A model generated the notes under the pieces. The model was not told the origin of the DNA and did no database searches. It was given only the letters and a program-made list of their open reading frames with translations. From an uncultured Collinsella sp. (GTDB lineage: Bacteria > Actinomycetota > Coriobacteriia > Coriobacteriales > Coriobacteriaceae), in the NCBI GenBank assembly GCA_958403385.1, contig CATXXC010000023.1, forward strand, positions 1 through 35,539: DNA of 35,539 nt. Direction: 5' to 3'. Positions within the stretch are counted from its first letter, which is position 1; every line of letters starts with the position of its first letter. Positions 32,827 through 35,539 of the stretch are shown here, one piece after another. The position numbers and the translations under genes were made by a program.

Positions 32827-33192
32827 ATGAGCATCCGCGTTGATGAAACGAAACTCGACATCGAGGCCACCGAACCCGCGATCCCGACCACCTGCTCGCC
32901 CGAGGACCTTCCCGACGAGGAGCTTCTCTACGACCTCGCCGACCTGTTCAAGGTCTTCAGCGACACCACGCGCATCAAGATCCTCTATGCCCTCATGGGC
33001 CGCGAGCTCTGCGTGGCAGACATCGCCGAAGCGACCGAAACCTCGCAGTCCGCGGTGTCGCACCAGCTGCGCACACTCAAGCAGTCGCACCTGGTTAAAT
33101 TCCGGCGCGACGGGCGCAATATCCTCTACTCGCTCGCCGACGACCACGTCTACACCATGCTCAACCAAGGCATGAGCCACATCTGCGAATAG
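32827..33192 (+). CDS. ArsR/SmtB-family metal-sensing repressor
   Basis: 121 aa with a winged-helix core (LFKVFSDTTRIKILYALM, SQSAVSHQLRTLKQSHLV, FRRDGRNILYSL). The C-terminal helix carries D105-x-H107 and H118-x2-E121, exactly the alpha-5 spacing of the zinc site in CzrA/SmtB (D-x-H-x10-H-x2-H/E). A single Cys at 62 (ELCVADIAE) makes a full CadC-type alpha-3 site less likely. It should release its operators when zinc (or Co) binds. AAAGGA lies seven bases before the ATG. It heads the metal-resistance unit with the HMA gene 62 bp downstream. Confidence 0.92.
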   Translation: MSIRVDETKLDIEATEPAIPTTCSPEDLPDEELLYDLADLFKVFSDTTRIKILYALMGRELCVADIAEATETSQSAVSHQLRTLKQSHLVKFRRDGRNILYSLADDHVYTMLNQGMSHICE

Positions 33193-33254
33193 CGACCAAC
33201 CACGGTACCAGCGCGGCCTGCACCCAAGCCGCAAATACAGAGAAAGGAACCCCC

Positions 33255-33473
33255 ATGAAAAAGCAGTTCAAGCTCGACGAAATCGACTGCGCCAACTGTG
33301 CGCGCGAGCTTCAGGACGAGCTGGCCAAGCTCGAGGGCGTCAAATCCGTGTCCGTCAACTTCATGACCCAAAAATTGACGCTCGAAGCCGATGACGCCGA
33401 GTTCGACGAGGTACTCAACCGCGTTGTAGAGTTTACGGCCGACGCCGAGCCGGACTGCGAGATCATTCTCTAG
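33255..33473 (+). CDS. Stand-alone HMA-domain metallochaperone
   Basis: 72 aa, a single heavy-metal-associated domain with the metal-binding IDCANCAREL motif (C12, C15) and the usual beta-alpha-beta pattern (VKSVSVNFMTQKLTLEA). The Asp just before the first Cys (DCxxC) resembles the Zn/Cd-type domains of ZntA rather than the copper-type MxCxxC. The ATPase downstream lacks its own HMA domain, so this protein probably delivers metal to it in trans. AAAGGA lies six bases before the ATG. Confidence 0.88.
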   Translation: MKKQFKLDEIDCANCARELQDELAKLEGVKSVSVNFMTQKLTLEADDAEFDEVLNRVVEFTADAEPDCEIIL

Positions 33474-33494
33474 CCCGGGTTTACGCCAACCTGC

Positions 33495-33517
33495 AAGGCC
33501 GCGCTTGCCGCGGCCTT
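33495..33517 (+). terminator. Hairpin between HMA gene and ATPase gene
   Basis: AAGGCCGCG and CGCGGCCTT form a perfect 9-bp stem with a 5-base loop, followed by only one further T. It may partly end transcription or set the ratio of chaperone to ATPase. Confidence 0.5.
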
Positions 33518-33527
33518 TGCTCGCGAA

Positions 33528-33550
33528 ATTATATGAGCGAGTGTTCATTC
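33528..33550. promoter_or_regulatory. Third ArsR-type operator, before ATPase gene
   Basis: It begins ATTATATGAGCG, identical to the operator at 32790, and shares the TGTTCAT arm after two changed bases. It lies 24-46 bases upstream of the ATPase ATG, so the ATPase probably has its own metal-controlled promoter or a roadblock site. Confidence 0.75.
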
Positions 33551-33573
33551 ATTCAAATGGGAGGATACGAGTC

Positions 33574-35526
33574 ATGACCACCGCCGATCCCAAAAAGAAA
33601 AAGACGAAGCGTAAGAAGAAAGAGTCCCTTGAGCATAAGCGCAACCGCATCGTGGTAGCGCTGGGCATTTTTGCCGTGGTGTACGCCCTCGATGAGTTCG
33701 GCACCCTCACCGCCGCATTCGGTACCCCGGGCGACATCTACGCCAGCTTTATGCTGTTCCTCATACCGTTTTTGATTGCCGGCTACGACGTGCTGCAAAA
33801 GGCATTCAATAACATCCGCCGCGGCAAGGCCTTCGACGAGAGTTTCCTTATGGCCGTCGCGACCATCGGCGCGTTTGCCATGGTGCTCTTCCCCGATACC
33901 GACCCGCACATGGCCGAAGGCGCCGCCGTCATGCTGTTCTACCAGGTCGGCGAGCTGTTCCAGGCATACGCCGTGGGCAAGAGCCGTAAATCGATCAGCG
34001 CCATGATGGACATAGCACCCGACTACGCCAACGTCGAGCAACCCGACGGCTCACTCGAACAGGTCTTCCCCGATGACATCGCGGTCGGCACCGTGATCGT
34101 GGTCAAGCCCGGCGAGCGCGTGCCCATCGACGGCGTCATCGTCGAGGGCGAAACCCAGCTCGACACCGCCGCCCTTACCGGTGAGTCGGTCCCCCGCCCG
34201 GCCAAAACCGGAGACGATATCATCAGCGGCTGCATCAACATGACGGGGCTCATCCACGTGCGCACCACCAAGCCCTTTGGCGAGTCCACCGTCGCACGCG
34301 TCCTGGAGCTCGTGGAGAATGCCAGCGAAAAGAAGGCACGCACCGAGAACTTCATCACGCGCTTTGCCCGCATCTACACGCCCGCCGTCACCGGCGCTGC
34401 CGCGGTGCTCGCGCTCGGCGGTGGCCTGGTCACCGGTGCCTGGTCCGACTGGATTCTGCGCGGCCTGACCTTCTTGGTCGTCAGCTGCCCGTGCGCGTTG
34501 GTGATCAGCGTGCCGCTCAGTTTCTTTGGCGGCATCGGCGGCGCGTCCAAGCTGGGCGTTCTCATCAAGGGTTCTAACTACCTCGAGACGCTCGCCGACG
34601 TGGACACCGTCGTCTTTGACAAGACGGGCACCCTCACCAACGGCACGTTCTCGGTGGTCGCGGTACACCCCGAGGCAGGCTATACCGAGCAATCGCTGCT
34701 TGAAGTCGCAGCCCTTGCTGAGTCGTTCTCCGATCACCCCATCGCGCAGTCCGTACGTGTCGCCTACCAGGGCGAGGTCGACCCCAAGCGCGTAAGCGAC
34801 TCCACCAACGACGCGGGCCATGGCGTGACGGCAACCATCGACGGCAAGCACGTCGTCGTTGGCAACGCAAAGATGCTCGCCGCGGCCGGAGTCGAAGCGC
34901 CCGATTGCGAGGTCGTCGGAACGATTCTGCATGTGCTCGTTGACGGCGTGTACGCCGGCCACATCGTGATTGCAGACACCGTCAAGGCCGATGCTGAGCA
35001 AACGATTCGCGACCTGCACGCCGCCGGTGTCAAGCGCACCGTCATGCTCACGGGCGACCGCGAGGAGGTTGCGGCGTCTGTGGTCAAGCAACTCAGTCTC
35101 GACGAGTTCCACGCGCAGCTGCTGCCGGGCGATAAGGTCGAGCGCGTCGAGGCGCTGCTTGCAACCGAGAGTGGCAAGGGCAAGCTCGCCTTTGTGGGCG
35201 ACGGCATCAACGATGCGCCCGTGCTTACGCGCGCCGATGTGGGCATTGCCATGGGCGCTATGGGTTCTGACGCTGCGATCGAGGCCGCCGATGTCGTGCT
35301 CATGGACGACAAGCCGTCCAACATTTCCCGCGCGATCCGCGTGGCACGCAAGACCATGACGATCGTCTGGCAGAACATCATCTTTGCGCTGGGCGTTAAG
35401 CTGCTGATCCTTGTGCTGGCAGCGCTGGGCATCGCCAACATGTGGCTTGCCGTGTTCGGCGACGTAGGCGTGGCGATCATCGCCATCCTGAACGCCATGC
35501 GCGCGATGGGTGTCAAGAACTTGTAG
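33574..35526 (+). CDS. P1B-type Zn/Cd/Pb-exporting ATPase
   Basis: 650 aa from the ATG at 33574 (GGGAGGA eight bases upstream; the longer open frame lacks a site). It pumps soft divalent cations out of the cell with ATP. Motifs in order: TGES near 202, CPC near 304-306 in the ion channel, DKTGT with phosphorylated D349, SDHP with H388, and GDGINDAP at 542-549. K609 in TM7 (GVKLL) and D630 in TM8 (FGDVG) are the ZntA-type residues, favouring Zn2+/Cd2+/Pb2+. There is no N-terminal HMA domain, only a Lys-rich tail (KKKKTKRKKK). The gene is complete and ends 13 bases before the window edge. Confidence 0.94.
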   Translation: MTTADPKKKKTKRKKKESLEHKRNRIVVALGIFAVVYALDEFGTLTAAFGTPGDIYASFMLFLIPFLIAGYDVLQKAFNNIRRGKAFDESFLMAVATIGAFAMVLFPDTDPHMAEGAAVMLFYQVGELFQAYAVGKSRKSISAMMDIAPDYANVEQPDGSLEQVFPDDIAVGTVIVVKPGERVPIDGVIVEGETQLDTAALTGESVPRPAKTGDDIISGCINMTGLIHVRTTKPFGESTVARVLELVENASEKKARTENFITRFARIYTPAVTGAAAVLALGGGLVTGAWSDWILRGLTFLVVSCPCALVISVPLSFFGGIGGASKLGVLIKGSNYLETLADVDTVVFDKTGTLTNGTFSVVAVHPEAGYTEQSLLEVAALAESFSDHPIAQSVRVAYQGEVDPKRVSDSTNDAGHGVTATIDGKHVVVGNAKMLAAAGVEAPDCEVVGTILHVLVDGVYAGHIVIADTVKADAEQTIRDLHAAGVKRTVMLTGDREEVAASVVKQLSLDEFHAQLLPGDKVERVEALLATESGKGKLAFVGDGINDAPVLTRADVGIAMGAMGSDAAIEAADVVLMDDKPSNISRAIRVARKTMTIVWQNIIFALGVKLLILVLAALGIANMWLAVFGDVGVAIIAILNAMRAMGVKNL

Positions 35527-35539
35527 CGTTCGTGGGCTG

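Noticed and set aside
33505..33573. Longer ATPase start at 33505
   Set aside because: It would run through the ArsR-type operator and lacks a ribosome binding site; the ATG at 33574 has GGGAGGA.
1..35539. CRISPR arrays, tRNA or rRNA genes, integrases
   Set aside because: I looked for regularly spaced repeats, tRNA-like folds and recombinase motifs and found none I can support.

Overview
The window looks like chromosomal DNA of a GC-rich Actinomycetota, most likely a Coriobacteriia gut bacterium close to Collinsella. That guess rests on protein style, codon use and recurring intergenic repeats, and was not checked by alignment. Most genes are GC-rich. Clear AT-rich patches mark probable imports at about 2.88-3.69 kb, 11.4-12.96 kb and 30.95-32.8 kb.

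Layout. (1) 0.1-2.9 kb: a metallophosphoesterase and a divergent CPA1-type K+/Na+:H+ antiporter, each followed by a copy of one 3'-end repeat. (2) 2.9-20.0 kb, minus strand: a complete type 1 BREX phage-exclusion operon, read brxA-brxB-brxC-pglX-pglZ-brxL. It has an unknown 454-aa gene, a 65-aa acidic gene and a DUF3800 gene at its tail. (3) 20.3-25.1 kb, plus strand: a small antitoxin-like protein, serC and serA (serine synthesis), an M20 peptidase and a degenerate DUF1015 protein. (4) 25.2-27.2 kb, minus strand: two tandem histidine phosphatases and a nitroreductase behind a DtxR-like box. (5) 27.4-30.9 kb: an HdeD-like membrane protein, a YaiI/DUF188 protein, a His-rich ArsP_2-type metal exporter (minus) and a DEDDh exonuclease. 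(6) 31.2-32.7 kb: a putative PD-(D/E)XK nuclease and a 253-bp element with long inverted ends. (7) 32.75 kb to the end: an ArsR/SmtB repressor, a stand-alone HMA metallochaperone and a Zn/Cd/Pb P1B-ATPase, joined by three copies of one operator.

The most interesting part is the BREX locus. pglX is cut in two exactly where the target-recognition region meets the C-terminal helical region. A 934-bp AT-rich cassette encoding a three-TM membrane protein sits between the halves, and a degenerate 12-bp direct repeat lies at both edges in the same codon phase. Both halves have their own start and ribosome binding site, so PglX may work as a two-chain enzyme. The AT-rich stretch also covers the target-recognition region, suggesting specificity region and membrane gene arrived together. 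In addition, a run of 10 G ends in the GTG start of brxA, the first gene. A better upstream start with a Shine-Dalgarno is out of frame at 10 G and in frame at 9 or 12 G, as expected for a slipped-strand on/off switch of the system.
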